This document shows positions 8,301 to 16,924 of a stretch of DNA of 64,000 nt, piece after piece. Position 1 is the stretch's first letter; every line of letters begins with the position of its first letter. This DNA comes from Tumebacillus lacus (GTDB lineage: Bacteria; Bacillota; Bacilli; Tumebacillales; Tumebacillaceae): positions 558,001-622,000 of the forward strand of contig NZ_JAPMLT010000001.1 of the NCBI RefSeq assembly GCF_026410385.1, read 5' to 3'. A program made the position numbers and the translations under genes. The notes beneath the pieces are model-generated. The model was not told where the DNA came from and ran no database searches. It was given only the letters and a program-made list of their open reading frames with translations.

Positions 8301-10964
8301 GATCTGTTTCGACCAGTTGTCCGGCCAGTTGTCCCCGTTGCCGTCCTGCTCAAAGCTGGAGTTGGTGACGAGGTTATCCGCGACAGACATCGCATGCGTC
8401 GTATAGTCGATGTTGCCGTTGGCGAGGTAACGGTTGGACGTGGTCTGCGCATACGCGTCGCTCGCTTCCGTCTGATTGCTGCGTGCATCGTAGGCGAACG
8501 AGCTGACGTTGTTGTTAAAGTCCTCGACGCTCGTCAAATCGTTTTGGCCGTTATATCCGTAGTCCGCTCGCTGGCTACCCGGCAGTTGCACCGCCGTCAC
8601 GTTGCCTTTCGCGTCGTAGGAATACACGTACGCTTCCGTGCCGCCGTTTTTGTTTGCGTTCGGGTCTTTCACCTGTGTCAGGTTGTTGTTGTTGTCGTAC
8701 GCGTAGGTCGTGACCGCTTTATTCGCCTCATCCAGCGGGTTTTCGATGGTCTGGACGACGTTGCCGTTGGCGTTGTACGTGTAATCGATGCGCTTGCCTT
8801 CAGCGTCTGTGACAGACGTGATCAGGTTTGTCATGTCATAGGCGTACGTGGTCGTGCCGGTCTGTTTCACAGTGCCGATGGTGATCGGGCGAGCGACCGT
8901 CGTGACGCGGTCGTTTGCGTCATAGGTGTACGTCGTTGCGTAGCCGCGCGCGTCGGTCAGCGCGGTCATGTTGCGGTTGGCATCATATGCGTAAGAAGTG
9001 GCGGCGTTTGCAGCGTCTACCTTCTTGCTCAGGTTGCCCGTCGCATCGTACTCATAACGGGTGATGCGATTCGCCGGGTCGGTCAGCGTCGAGACATAGC
9101 CTGCTGCGTTGTAAGCCAGCGTCGTGGTGCGGCCCGAGGCATCCTTGACCGAGGTCAGCTTGCCCGATGCGTCGTATTGGAAAGTGGTCGCGTTGCCGTT
9201 CGTGTCGGCGAGAGAAGCCAGCTTGCCGGACGTTGCAAAATTGATGGCCGTGCCGTCCGGTTTGGTGATCACGTACGTGCCGTCGGCGTTCTTCACCAGA
9301 TCGAGGTACACGCCGCCATTCGCTTTATAGACGCCGTCAGCTCGCTGACCGAAAATGTGGCGGGTGCCGTCTCCGTCGATCAGGGTGATCGGACCGCTGC
9401 CGGAGTCGACCAGTTGCATGTCCCAGTTGGTTTGCCAGCCGTAGCCGAACAGCCCGGCCACTGCCATCCGGCGGCTGTTGTGCGTGCGTTTCAGTTCGAC
9501 CGGAACACCGCGACCTTGAATCGACAGGTCGGTCTCCTGAAGCACGAGGTTGCCGTTCGAAACGTTTACGCCGTCCTTACTGTAGCCCCAGAACTCTTCC
9601 AAGCCAATCGCGTCCACCGTGTACGTGATCGTCAGGCGCGGCGTGTTGTTGCCCGCGTTGACCGAAGTGAACGTGCGGTACGGCGAGGTCGTCTCATTCT
9701 GCTGTTTGAGCAGAAATCCGTAGTTCGGCGTCACGCCGTTGTACCAGTCCTTCACCAGTTGGGTCGCATACATCGTCCAGTAGGCGTTTGCCGTGTAATT
9801 CGTTGTGGTGGTCTCCGCCGTCGTTTTGATCTCCGGCTGCGTGTTCCACGTGGTGTTGGAGCCCCATGCGGAGGTGATGCGGTGCAGGTCGATCGACGTG
9901 TTGGTCGCGTCCGTTTTCTGCTGGTAGAGGTTCAGCGTCGCGCTGGAGATTTTCGCGTCGCTCGGCATGCTGGAGAGATAGAATTGCGCCAGAGAGCGAG
10001 TCGCTCCAAAGTACCCGTGGTAGCCGGTCGTCAGGAACGTCTCCGAACCGTAGCTCGCATCCGGGAAGGCCGAGGAGATGAACGTGTCGCGCAGAACATC
10101 CCAATTGTTGATCGTCGGATCGATGGTGACCGGGAACTTCGTCGTCTTGTCTTGCAAGAACGCCGCATCCGGTGTCACATCAACGTATGTTTTACCGTTT
10201 GCTTCGCGGAGGTTCATGTCGACTTTTTGCGAGTACTTGCCTTCCGCGTCGGTCATGAACGGTTTTTCAAAGTACCACACCTTCTCGCCGTTCTGATCGG
10301 CCAGAGCGATGGTCCCGTCCTTTTCAACCGTCGCCTTGACCCCTTTTTGCTTCAGTTCGAAGGAGAACGTCGCTTGCTTTGGCAGCGCGTGGAGGATCAA
10401 GTCCTCTTTCACGCCCTCGCCTTGTGCTTGGTAGCGGACATCCGCATTTTCAAATGCGCCCGCATATGTGATCTCATCGCCTTTGACAGCACCCTTCGCT
10501 TGCTTGGCACCGACCGGGATCAGCCCGACGCTCTTGCCGCCTTTCTCCACGGAAACCAGTTCGTTCGCTCCGCTCTGATCGGCGAACCAGATGTTAAACG
10601 CATTGGAGCCGTTGACAAACCCCGTTTTTTGATTGCTTGCTTTCAGCTTGTTGTCGATCTTTTTCCATTCTTTGCCCGATGCGTCGAGATAGTGCTGCGC
10701 CTCCAGGGAGATCTCTTCTGTGAACGAGCCGTCCGGGTTTAGATAGGTGGTCGAGTATTTGGTTCGCTTGCTGGTCAGCTCCAGTCGTTCTTTCGGGAGC
10801 TTGTTCGGCATCTCGCCGATCACCGCGTTCATAGCCGATTGATCACCCTGACTCTTGATCGCGCCGGCCGCTTCTGCGTTCGGCGTGCAGGCCGCATTTG
10901 CCACCAGACAGGTCGAAAGGAATAACGACAAAAACTGAGATGAGGACTTCCACTTCGATGACAA
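5310..10964 (-). CDS. Giant secreted RHS/YD-repeat protein with DNRLRE and carbohydrate-binding-like domains
   Basis: 1884 residues from a TTG start with GGGAG ten bases upstream. A signal peptide (about 1-33) is followed by an N-terminal wall-associated region, a DNRLRE-type beta domain (about 285-450), a first block of YD repeats (about 560-870), and two tandem beta-sandwich modules beginning 'NSSFEQDG' and 'NSSFELDA' that resemble CBM-type domains. A second YD block leads to the RHS core boundary ('RYYDPNTGRFITRD' and 'YAYAHNNPVMNIDPNGH'). The last 127 residues form a unique tail with two glycine-rich hydrophobic stretches. The plan is that of Gram-positive polymorphic-toxin or WapA-like proteins. 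No LPXTG anchor is present. Tail activity cannot be assigned. Confidence 0.9.
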   Translation of the reverse strand: MSSKWKSSSQFLSLFLSTCLVANAACTPNAEAAGAIKSQGDQSAMNAVIGEMPNKLPKERLELTSKRTKYSTTYLNPDGSFTEEISLEAQHYLDASGKEWKKIDNKLKASNQKTGFVNGSNAFNIWFADQSGANELVSVEKGGKSVGLIPVGAKQAKGAVKGDEITYAGAFENADVRYQAQGEGVKEDLILHALPKQATFSFELKQKGVKATVEKDGTIALADQNGEKVWYFEKPFMTDAEGKYSQKVDMNLREANGKTYVDVTPDAAFLQDKTTKFPVTIDPTINNWDVLRDTFISSAFPDASYGSETFLTTGYHGYFGATRSLAQFYLSSMPSDAKISSATLNLYQQKTDATNTSIDLHRITSAWGSNTTWNTQPEIKTTAETTTTNYTANAYWTMYATQLVKDWYNGVTPNYGFLLKQQNETTSPYRTFTSVNAGNNTPRLTITYTVDAIGLEEFWGYSKDGVNVSNGNLVLQETDLSIQGRGVPVELKRTHNSRRMAVAGLFGYGWQTNWDMQLVDSGSGPITLIDGDGTRHIFGQRADGVYKANGGVYLDLVKNADGTYVITKPDGTAINFATSGKLASLADTNGNATTFQYDASGKLTSVKDASGRTTTLAYNAAGYVSTLTDPANRITRYEYDATGNLSKKVDAANAATSYAYDANRNMTALTDARGYATTYTYDANDRVTTVARPITIGTVKQTGTTTYAYDMTNLITSVTDAEGKRIDYTYNANGNVVQTIENPLDEANKAVTTYAYDNNNNLTQVKDPNANKNGGTEAYVYSYDAKGNVTAVQLPGSQRADYGYNGQNDLTSVEDFNNNVSSFAYDARSNQTEASDAYAQTTSNRYLANGNIDYTTHAMSVADNLVTNSSFEQDGNGDNWPDNWSKQIEPGKTATITTEAGGKYGTKSVSISNPTGWALAASDSMIPYTAGTPYVVSGFMKLDGVTNGALVKLEFFDTNQNWLGQQQSFVMKGTHDWTRLQAVVDNAPANTAKVRVAVGMNAGPGTAHFDGIQLEKGTVLSAYNLLENSSFELDANVDKMPDFWTHSGNLSANDSLVQSVSGDDNAYAGANSFKLTGEAGKNKFIKQRINLSGVAGERFTLSGWSKQTGADPNGGYYNMQVAINHADGTTDWTNANAFDKTDTNWQHVAAEVTAQKAFQSVDVYYYYYNQTGAALFDAVRFEQGASHSSYSYDAAGNYITAEKSPAGTTFKSSYDAVGNKISATDGKGAQTFYQYEGRNLLTKVTDANSGITSYGYDGTGNRTSMVDAKNNTTSYVYNEWNLLSKITNSLNQSISMEYDRNGNETKVTYPSGNTVGQSYNARNLVDGIYHNGVKKWSATYHPSGSLASVTDAAGSTTSFVYDKNDRLIQQVTGANQLDFGFDDNNNQTSVKMTSGTVSVTAGAEFNPLNQLTALARNGVKQAKFIYDERGNVTSVIYSNGSYTSYLYDEANRLKALKNYTVNGAVLNSHAYSYDANDNIIGIATETGNYAYEYDSLHQLLKETHPDGTAIRYVYDAVGNRTKKEVTKGTAVTATAYTYDAGNQLTAVNGQAYQYDANGNLTHNGANTFVYDAGNRLTQVKNAQGTVIASYEYDYQGKRIGATTSAGTTKFHYNGTKVMFETDANGQINAEYTWDEEGNPVTMTKGGQTYYYHVNGHGDVTGLTDAAGNVVAEYRYDAWGNILSQSGAMASANPYRYAGYRYEEATKMYYLLARYYDPNTGRFITRDTFHGVEDVPLSLNQYAYAHNNPVMNIDPNGHLSWKEATKKLFNRIVSSLANDWRSNTLTNVFFTFMGGGIGGGLAYKAARAGFTLLERHVLRKSVIGFIKGAIGGYLFGVTSQIGKILGAGNKLTNFEGAFDRTSLGRAVDNAITRAERSLKGMISRW

Positions 10965-11073
10965 CGTTATTGTACTCCCTTCGATGTTGAGTTTCGCGAC
11001 TTAATTGTTGCTTGCCATTAATTTAACACCACTTCCCAAAACACAAAATCCCTAAAAAATTGGCAACTCCAAA

Positions 11074-11103
11074 CAAAAAAAGAGACACCCATAACCGGGT
11101 GTC
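11074..11103 (-). terminator. Intrinsic terminator of the diguanylate cyclase gene
   Basis: GACACCC/GGGTGTC stem with a six-base loop. On the minus strand it is followed by a run of T, 13 bases after the stop of the 1540-residue gene. Confidence 0.85.
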
Positions 11104-11115
11104 CCTGTCCGAACT

Positions 11116-14100
11116 TTATACATTTTCATGCTTTTTGCACGCGAGTTGGTGCTCCCGCTCCACCGCCTCCTGCTCCATTTCCCAATGGCAGACGATGCGG
11201 TTTTTCCCGGTGCGTTTCGCGTAGGTTTCCGCTTGGTCCGCCTTCTCGATCAGGTCGAGCGCGTCCTCCGGTTGGTCCATGTCGCAGGACGCGACACCGA
11301 TGGAGCCGGTGACCCGGTAGCGGTCGCCTTCGATCTGGATGCCGCGCAACGCTTGCAAGATCCGTTCCGCGACGATCTTGGCCGACGGTCCGTCGGTGTT
11401 GGGCAGGATGACGATCATCTCCTCGCCGCCGAAGCGGCCGACCACGTCGACGTTGCGCACCGACTTGACCAGCGTCTTTGCCACCATGCGCAGCACGCGG
11501 TCGCCTTCGTTGTGCCCGTAGACGTTGTTCACTTTGGAGAAATCGTCCAAGTCGATCATCAGGAACGACAGGTCGACGCCGTAGCGCTTGACCTTGTTGA
11601 ACTCCTCACCGAGCCGCTTCATGAAGTAATTGCGCTGATAGAGCCCGGTCAAGTTGTCGGTGATCATCACTTCATACATGATCGCGTTCTCCACGTTGGA
11701 GGAGACGAGCTGCGCAAATGAGGTGATGAAACGTCGGTCGCGCACCGTGAACGGGGTCTGCAACGTCAGTTTCTCCAGCACCATCACCGCGATCACCTGC
11801 TGATCGTGGGCAAAGACCGGCAGACCGTACAGATAGGCCCCGCGCCCTTCCCGCTCGACCGGTCGTTCCAACTCGATCACCTCGGCGATCAGAGCGTCGA
11901 CCTCCGACGAGCTGTGCGAAATCGCTTGCAACTGTTCGTTCAGTTGCAACATCTCAACGCGGTCGCCGCCGAGCTTGACATACAGATGCAGATGGTCGAA
12001 CAGAAGGTTCTCAAACGCGACGGCCGCGAGGTTTTCGCAGACCGTCTTGACCATGATCGACGACGAGACGCGGCGAATCGCATCGAGCAAGATCTCGTTG
12101 TCGGTCAGCGTGTCGATCATCTCTTGCCGCTCGCGGGCGATGGTCAGCGCCCACTCCTTCAGCCGGACGCCGCCGTCGGCGATGGCCAGCGCTCCTCTGG
12201 GATTGTCCTCGCGCACTTCCGTCTGCATCTTTTCGATGATCCGGTCGGCCGATTTGACCATCTCCTGGTTGGTCTGACGCATCAGGCGGTCGATCTCGAT
12301 GAGACGATTTTGCTGGTTGAGCTTGCGGAAGCCCATCAGCGCCCGCTTGTAGTTGAGGTTGGCCAGCACGAACTGGTGGGTGAGCTGATACAGACGTCCG
12401 AGATAAAAATGCGCCCGGGCGAGGTAGCCGACATAGCCGGTGTTGTGAATCAGCTTTTGCACCGACAAGGCGATCTCCAGCCCGTCCTGCCAACGACCCG
12501 TCTGCAGATACGCCTCGACGAGCAACATGTTGCGACGGATCCGCACTTCGGTCGGCACATCGGTCTGATCGATCAGCTCGACCAACTCCTCGACGACCTC
12601 TGCATAGCGGTGTTTCATCATGAAATACTGCGCGCGCAGATATTGGTGCTCGATCTCAAACTTGCGGTTCTTGCAGATCTGCTCGACCACCGGCCACATC
12701 CGGTCACAGCAGCGCTCACGGCCCTGCTCGACAAAGCTGCGGAAGCGGTTCAAGAACGAGAACTCGCGCATCTTTTGCTGTCCGGTCCACTTCGTCTTGC
12801 GCACCAGCGCGTCGATCACCTGCTCCGCCTTTTTGTAATCCTCGATGAACAGGTAATGCTCGATCTCGTTTTGCATCAGATAGGTGTCCGACTCTTTAAA
12901 GACGGACGTCCCCGTCTCCCGCGCCAGTTCGATATACCGCTGCGAGTGATACATATCCCCGAGCAAGCGGTAGATGTCGACGAGATTGATATACGCGATG
13001 GCCTCTTTGCTCTTGTCCCCAAGCTCAAAGGCGAGTTGCGCCGACTGCATATAATAATCTTTCGCCCGCAGCGGATCGGTCTCTTGGAAACCGATCGCCA
13101 TCGAGTTGTAGATGCCGACGAGGAAATTGCGAAAATTGTGGTGCTCCGCCAGCGAAGCCGCTTCATGCAGATAGCGGGAGCGCTGCTCCCACGGCACGCC
13201 GGGCACATAGGTCAGCAAGACCTGCAGGTTGTACAGCCAACTCACATAATCGCGCGGCTTCATCTCTGCCCGCAACTGTGTTCCGTGCGTCGACTGGTAC
13301 TCCTCCATCTCCTGTATAAACCCGTAGTTCCCGTCCACCTCGATGTTGTAACTGCCTTTGATCACCATCAGATTGAGCCGTTGTTTCGGCTTGAGCGGTT
13401 CGGACGACCGCAGCCGCTGTTCGATATAGTCCAGATACGGCTTGATCAAGTGGAAGCGGCCGACGTTGCAATAGATCATCGACAAGGAGATCAGCACCGT
13501 GAGTTGCTTCGTCCGCTCGTACAACTCGCTGTAAACGCGGGCCGACTCCTCCAAAAAACCGAGCAGCCGCAACAGCCGCGCCTGGAAGGTAAACAGGGAG
13601 TTGGGGCAGACGCGATCCTCCAGGTGCCCGTACAACTCAATCGCCTTGCGAATATGCGCCTCCGCCTCCGCCAACATCTGGCGTCGGAAACAACGGCGGC
13701 CGCCGACGATGTTGAGCAGGATCGCCTGCTCCCAGACCTCGCCCTTTTCAAAATGATGGGCGATCTCCAGATATTCGGCCGAGCCGACCTCGACCAGACA
13801 CTGGGCGAGCTTGCGATGCAGCCCGCGGCGCGTGTCCGGCTCGATGGCGTTATAGATATGCAGTTTGACGTTGTTGGACGGGAAGCGGTAGAGGTTGCTC
13901 GTCTGCAAGACCAGACCTTGCTCCTCCAGAAAATGCATCACTTCCAACGCCTCTTGCACCGAGTCAAGCCCGACCGCCTTGGCGATCGCCTCGTGCACGA
14001 ACGCGCCTTTAAACAGCGACATCGCTTGGCAAACCTCTTTGGCCAGCGGGTTCAACCGGTCCAAGCGGAACAGGATCAGCGACTCCATCGACTGCGGGAT

Positions 14101-15738
14101 GTCCAACTCCTCCACGCTGCCGGGCACCATCCGCCAGTGATACCGCTGCAGATAGATCTGCTTCGTGTCGGCAAGGTACTCGATCAGTTGGAACACCTGC
14201 TCCAGCGAGCCGCGGGCATGGTGATTCAGCCACTCAATAAACTCATCGCTCAAGAAATCGGCATCGCCAAACCGCGACAGCACGCATTCGCGCATCTGCG
14301 GCAACGGCAGCGGATCAAGATGCAGATGGTCGGAGAACAGATCGGTGAACGGCCCCTCCGGCTCCTCCGTCACCCCGATCAAACCAAAGGCGATCGCTTC
14401 GTGAGCGATCAACTTTTTGAAAAATTTCATCGAATCGCTGTCGAGCAGATGCACGTCATAGATCTCAAACACCATCGGCTCGCCGTAGGTCTCGATCACT
14501 TCGCAGAAAAACTCGAACAGCATACTGTCTGATTCATACATCTCCGTCTGAGTCGTCTTGTCGGCAGCCAGCATCTCCCGGTACTCATACGCCACACGCG
14601 GCAACACCGGAGCCAGTCGCCGGACATACATCTCGCCCAGCCGGTTCAGCGTCGGCACCGCCGAACAGAGCATGAACATCTTGATCGCGAGGTCTTCCAC
14701 CGCGGCGAACGACATCTCTTTGGCGTTGCAAGAGATACTGGAGACGCGGTCCATGTAGCGCCCCGACAGCTCATAAATCAGCCGCTTGCGGCCGACGCCA
14801 TGCTTGCCGCTGACCAGCATCGCCTGACGCTTGCCCGCGATCATCCCGTCATAAAACTCGGAGAGTTGTTTGGCCTCCTGATGACGGCCGGTAAACTCCG
14901 CCGAGAAGAGATGTTGGGCGCCGATCACACAGCGCTCCTGTCCGGGAGCCGTCACATTGTGCTCGCCGATCATGCGGGACAGCTCATCGACGATCTGCCC
15001 GATCCATTGGATGCGCTTCGACGGCTTCTGATTGATCATCGTCAGTACGAGGCGGTCCAACTGAGGCGGGATGTGTTCATTGATGCGGGACGGCGGGTGC
15101 AACGCCCCGTCCTCGTCGCTGAACGGATAGCGGCGGGTCAGCAGCCAATAAAACAGCACGCCGAGGTTGAAGATATCGGTGCGCGCATCCAGAGGGCTCA
15201 TCGTCAGCGTCTCCGGAGCAAACACCTGCATCGGCTCCCCATTTCCGCAGGCATTAAACAAAGCCAGCGGCGAATCGGTCACCATCGTCAACAGACGGAT
15301 CTCCCCGTCCGGCAACACCCACACGTACTCCGGCACGATCCCGCCGTGCCACATCGTCTTCTCGTGCAAAGCGGCGACCGCGTTGCACAGAGAGATCAGC
15401 ACATGGAGCGTTTCCGGCAAGGACTTGTCCGCCAGATAGTCGAGCAAAGGCCTGGCGCCGTCCACCGGCTGATAGACCAGAAACGCCGCCTCTCCCTGCG
15501 AATAGACATCAAGAAGGCGCAACATCGGCAACGCCGGGTCCTGAAACAGATGCGCACGCAGGCGGATCTGTTCGAAGCGCAAAAACGACACGAGCGGAGT
15601 GGGCAGACGCAACACCAGCACCCGCTCCTCCGTCTCGTTCTTCACGCCGTGCATCAGGTCGCCAAAATGGCTGCTGTGGCTGATGAGGTCCAAGAGAGTA
15701 TATCCTGTATCGACAAATGTGTCTTCCCAATCGGTCAT
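11116..15738 (-). CDS. Multidomain diguanylate cyclase (pseudokinase, ATPase-like, helical repeats, GAF, GGDEF)
   Basis: 1540 residues. Residues 1-260 resemble a Ser/Thr kinase fold, but the invariant Lys is absent ('VLVLRLP'), the HRD loop reads 'HGGIVPEYVW', and no DFG is seen, so it is a pseudokinase. From about 290, an AAA/STAND-like ATPase has a degenerate P-loop ('GKHGVGRKR') and a weak Walker B. Long helical TPR-like repeats run from about 620 to 1150. A GAF-like region (about 1180-1330) precedes a C-terminal GGDEF domain with an active-type signature GGEEM (1437-1441) and an I-site RNVD (1428-1431). It should therefore make c-di-GMP and be product-inhibited. This order matches kinase-ATPase-TPR-GAF signalling giants in which the output domain varies. 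Confidence 0.88.
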   Translation of the reverse strand: MTDWEDTFVDTGYTLLDLISHSSHFGDLMHGVKNETEERVLVLRLPTPLVSFLRFEQIRLRAHLFQDPALPMLRLLDVYSQGEAAFLVYQPVDGARPLLDYLADKSLPETLHVLISLCNAVAALHEKTMWHGGIVPEYVWVLPDGEIRLLTMVTDSPLALFNACGNGEPMQVFAPETLTMSPLDARTDIFNLGVLFYWLLTRRYPFSDEDGALHPPSRINEHIPPQLDRLVLTMINQKPSKRIQWIGQIVDELSRMIGEHNVTAPGQERCVIGAQHLFSAEFTGRHQEAKQLSEFYDGMIAGKRQAMLVSGKHGVGRKRLIYELSGRYMDRVSSISCNAKEMSFAAVEDLAIKMFMLCSAVPTLNRLGEMYVRRLAPVLPRVAYEYREMLAADKTTQTEMYESDSMLFEFFCEVIETYGEPMVFEIYDVHLLDSDSMKFFKKLIAHEAIAFGLIGVTEEPEGPFTDLFSDHLHLDPLPLPQMRECVLSRFGDADFLSDEFIEWLNHHARGSLEQVFQLIEYLADTKQIYLQRYHWRMVPGSVEELDIPQSMESLILFRLDRLNPLAKEVCQAMSLFKGAFVHEAIAKAVGLDSVQEALEVMHFLEEQGLVLQTSNLYRFPSNNVKLHIYNAIEPDTRRGLHRKLAQCLVEVGSAEYLEIAHHFEKGEVWEQAILLNIVGGRRCFRRQMLAEAEAHIRKAIELYGHLEDRVCPNSLFTFQARLLRLLGFLEESARVYSELYERTKQLTVLISLSMIYCNVGRFHLIKPYLDYIEQRLRSSEPLKPKQRLNLMVIKGSYNIEVDGNYGFIQEMEEYQSTHGTQLRAEMKPRDYVSWLYNLQVLLTYVPGVPWEQRSRYLHEAASLAEHHNFRNFLVGIYNSMAIGFQETDPLRAKDYYMQSAQLAFELGDKSKEAIAYINLVDIYRLLGDMYHSQRYIELARETGTSVFKESDTYLMQNEIEHYLFIEDYKKAEQVIDALVRKTKWTGQQKMREFSFLNRFRSFVEQGRERCCDRMWPVVEQICKNRKFEIEHQYLRAQYFMMKHRYAEVVEELVELIDQTDVPTEVRIRRNMLLVEAYLQTGRWQDGLEIALSVQKLIHNTGYVGYLARAHFYLGRLYQLTHQFVLANLNYKRALMGFRKLNQQNRLIEIDRLMRQTNQEMVKSADRIIEKMQTEVREDNPRGALAIADGGVRLKEWALTIARERQEMIDTLTDNEILLDAIRRVSSSIMVKTVCENLAAVAFENLLFDHLHLYVKLGGDRVEMLQLNEQLQAISHSSSEVDALIAEVIELERPVEREGRGAYLYGLPVFAHDQQVIAVMVLEKLTLQTPFTVRDRRFITSFAQLVSSNVENAIMYEVMITDNLTGLYQRNYFMKRLGEEFNKVKRYGVDLSFLMIDLDDFSKVNNVYGHNEGDRVLRMVAKTLVKSVRNVDVVGRFGGEEMIVILPNTDGPSAKIVAERILQALRGIQIEGDRYRVTGSIGVASCDMDQPEDALDLIEKADQAETYAKRTGKNRIVCHWEMEQEAVEREHQLACKKHENV

Positions 15739-16041
15739 GGAACATCACATCCATTTCTTCCGTCGCAATCTCATAGATAATCTTAACACAGAAATTAATA
15801 AAAGTCATACACAGACTGGGGATGCTTACAAATTGAGGCGTAGAAAAATTTGAATCAGCGTATTTACATACCATCAACATCATACCCTTCGTCAAAGCTT
15901 CCGTGCAAATAGGTCTAAAGTCCCTCTTTCGCCCAAAGTCGAAAAAAGTTGCGGTTTGTTCACATATTTCCAAGAAAACAAGTGTGGGGTTTTTTCAAGA
16001 CGCATGGTAAAATGGGTGAGTAGAAGAAAGGAGTGTGAATT
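15739..16041. promoter_or_regulatory. Divergent intergenic region between the cyclase gene and the cytochrome c gene
   Basis: 303 bases without a gene. On the minus strand a possible sigma-A promoter for the cyclase gene is ATGACT (15808-15803), a 17-base spacer and TAAGAT (15785-15780). On the plus strand an extended -10 (TG then TAAAAT at 16008-16013) lies 28 bases before the cytochrome start. Both are by-eye matches. Confidence 0.35.
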
Positions 16042-16377
16042 ATGAGCGTTCGCGGTCTTTTACTGGTACTTTTCCTCTTCGCCATGGGTGTAACCTTCAG
16101 TGGCGTCGCTTCTTATTCGTCTACGGTCATTCAGCATCATGAAAAACCGGAGATCAGCGGTGAGAAACTGGCTGCACAAAACTGTGCATCCTGCCACGGT
16201 AAGGACTTCAAAGGCGGTGCCGGCCCGAGCTTGGTAGATCGTGGTTCGAAACTGTCCTCTGAAACCATCGCGCAGATCATCAAAGACGGCGTCGGCGGCG
16301 ATATGCCGGGCGGCATCATCAAGGACGAAAAAGAAATTCAAGCTGTAGCCAAATACATCACCACCCTGGGTGAGTAA
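16042..16377 (+). CDS. Membrane-anchored cytochrome c (c-550/c-551 type)
   Basis: 111 residues from an ATG with AAAGGAG upstream. An N-terminal hydrophobic segment (about 5-27) serves as membrane anchor or signal. A single haem-binding CxxCH motif (C48-C51-H52, 'CASCH') and a likely axial methionine at M88 ('GGDMPGG') define a class I cytochrome c. The length fits the small CccA/CccB-type cytochromes of Bacilli that pass electrons to terminal oxidases outside the membrane. It is monocistronic, with a strong terminator 17 bases after the stop. Confidence 0.92.
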   Translation: MSVRGLLLVLFLFAMGVTFSGVASYSSTVIQHHEKPEISGEKLAAQNCASCHGKDFKGGAGPSLVDRGSKLSSETIAQIIKDGVGGDMPGGIIKDEKEIQAVAKYITTLGE

Positions 16378-16393
16378 TCAACTCCAGCACCCG

Positions 16394-16439
16394 AAAAAAA
16401 GGATTCCAGCCGTATCGCGATAGGCTGGAATCCTTTTTT
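16394..16439 (+). terminator. Intrinsic terminator of the cytochrome c gene
   Basis: Perfect GGATTCCAGCC/GGCTGGAATCC stem followed by TTTTTT, with A's on the other side, so it could act in both directions. Confidence 0.92.
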
Positions 16440-16487
16440 CTATTTTGTCCTGCGCTTTGTCACATCCTGTTGGCTGCCAACACACGC

Positions 16488-16519
16488 AAAAGGGCTGTCC
16501 GAGATCGGACAGCCCTTTT
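16488..16519. terminator. Second terminator-like hairpin in tandem
   Basis: AAAGGGCTGTCCGA pairs with TCGGACAGCCCTTT and is followed by T's. It lies 48 bases after the first terminator with no gene between them, so it is either a backup or the end of an unannotated minus-strand transcript. Confidence 0.7.
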
Positions 16520-16865
16520 CACGTTGGATGACAGGCCTTTCATGTATGCGAGATCTGCTTGTGCGTTGTGAGTGGAATGAGAGGTGCGTGGATCAGCTGT
16601 GTCATCTGACTCTTGCTCGGCAAAACTTGTATCAGGCCCTGCTCTATAAGCAAATGGCCTCCCTGCCCCCTATCAGTGGGGGTTCTCTTCTCAGTGGTCA
16701 TTTAAATAAAACCTCCTGCCTTCTTTGACAGGAATTTAATGACCTCTCTGCTCTCTAATAGTATTCTATCCGTTATATTCCTCCCTGTAAAGGGGAGGAA
16801 GGGACGATTTGACTCCATTTTAGCCATAAATCAGCCGACAAAATACGTTTTTCTTCGACAAAAGA
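16520..16865. other. Gene-free interval with a series of hairpins
   Basis: No convincing coding frame. Three inverted repeats follow each other: AGGCC/GGCCT (16634-16660), CCCCC/GGGGG (16666-16682), and a longer imperfect pair GTCATTTAAAT/ATTTAATGAC (16697-16743) with CCTG/CAGG inside. The interval could hold a structured RNA or the remnant of a small repeat element. Confidence 0.4.
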
Positions 16866-16889
16866 CCGCCTTTATCGACAAAAAGGCGG
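16866..16889 (-). terminator. Intrinsic terminator of cheR
   Basis: CCGCCTTT/AAAGGCGG stem; read on the minus strand it is followed by CTTTTGT. It lies 35 bases after the cheR stop. Confidence 0.75.
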
Positions 16890-16924
16890 CCGCATGAATA
16901 GGACAACAGTCCTCCAGCATAGGG

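Noticed and set aside
5211-10742. Very long open frames on the plus strand opposite the RHS gene
   Set aside because: They mirror the codon structure of the RHS gene, have R/V/H-rich products without domains, and lack ribosome sites.
5310-10964. CRISPR-like repeat array
   Set aside because: The recurrent motifs are coding YD repeats of variable sequence without constant repeat and spacer lengths.
11806-14532. 908-codon plus-strand frame opposite the diguanylate cyclase gene
   Set aside because: It is antisense to well-supported domains, and its product is rich in Q, H and R with no motif.
16528-16728. 66-codon plus-strand frame in the hairpin region
   Set aside because: It runs through the inverted repeats, has no ribosome site, and its composition is random.
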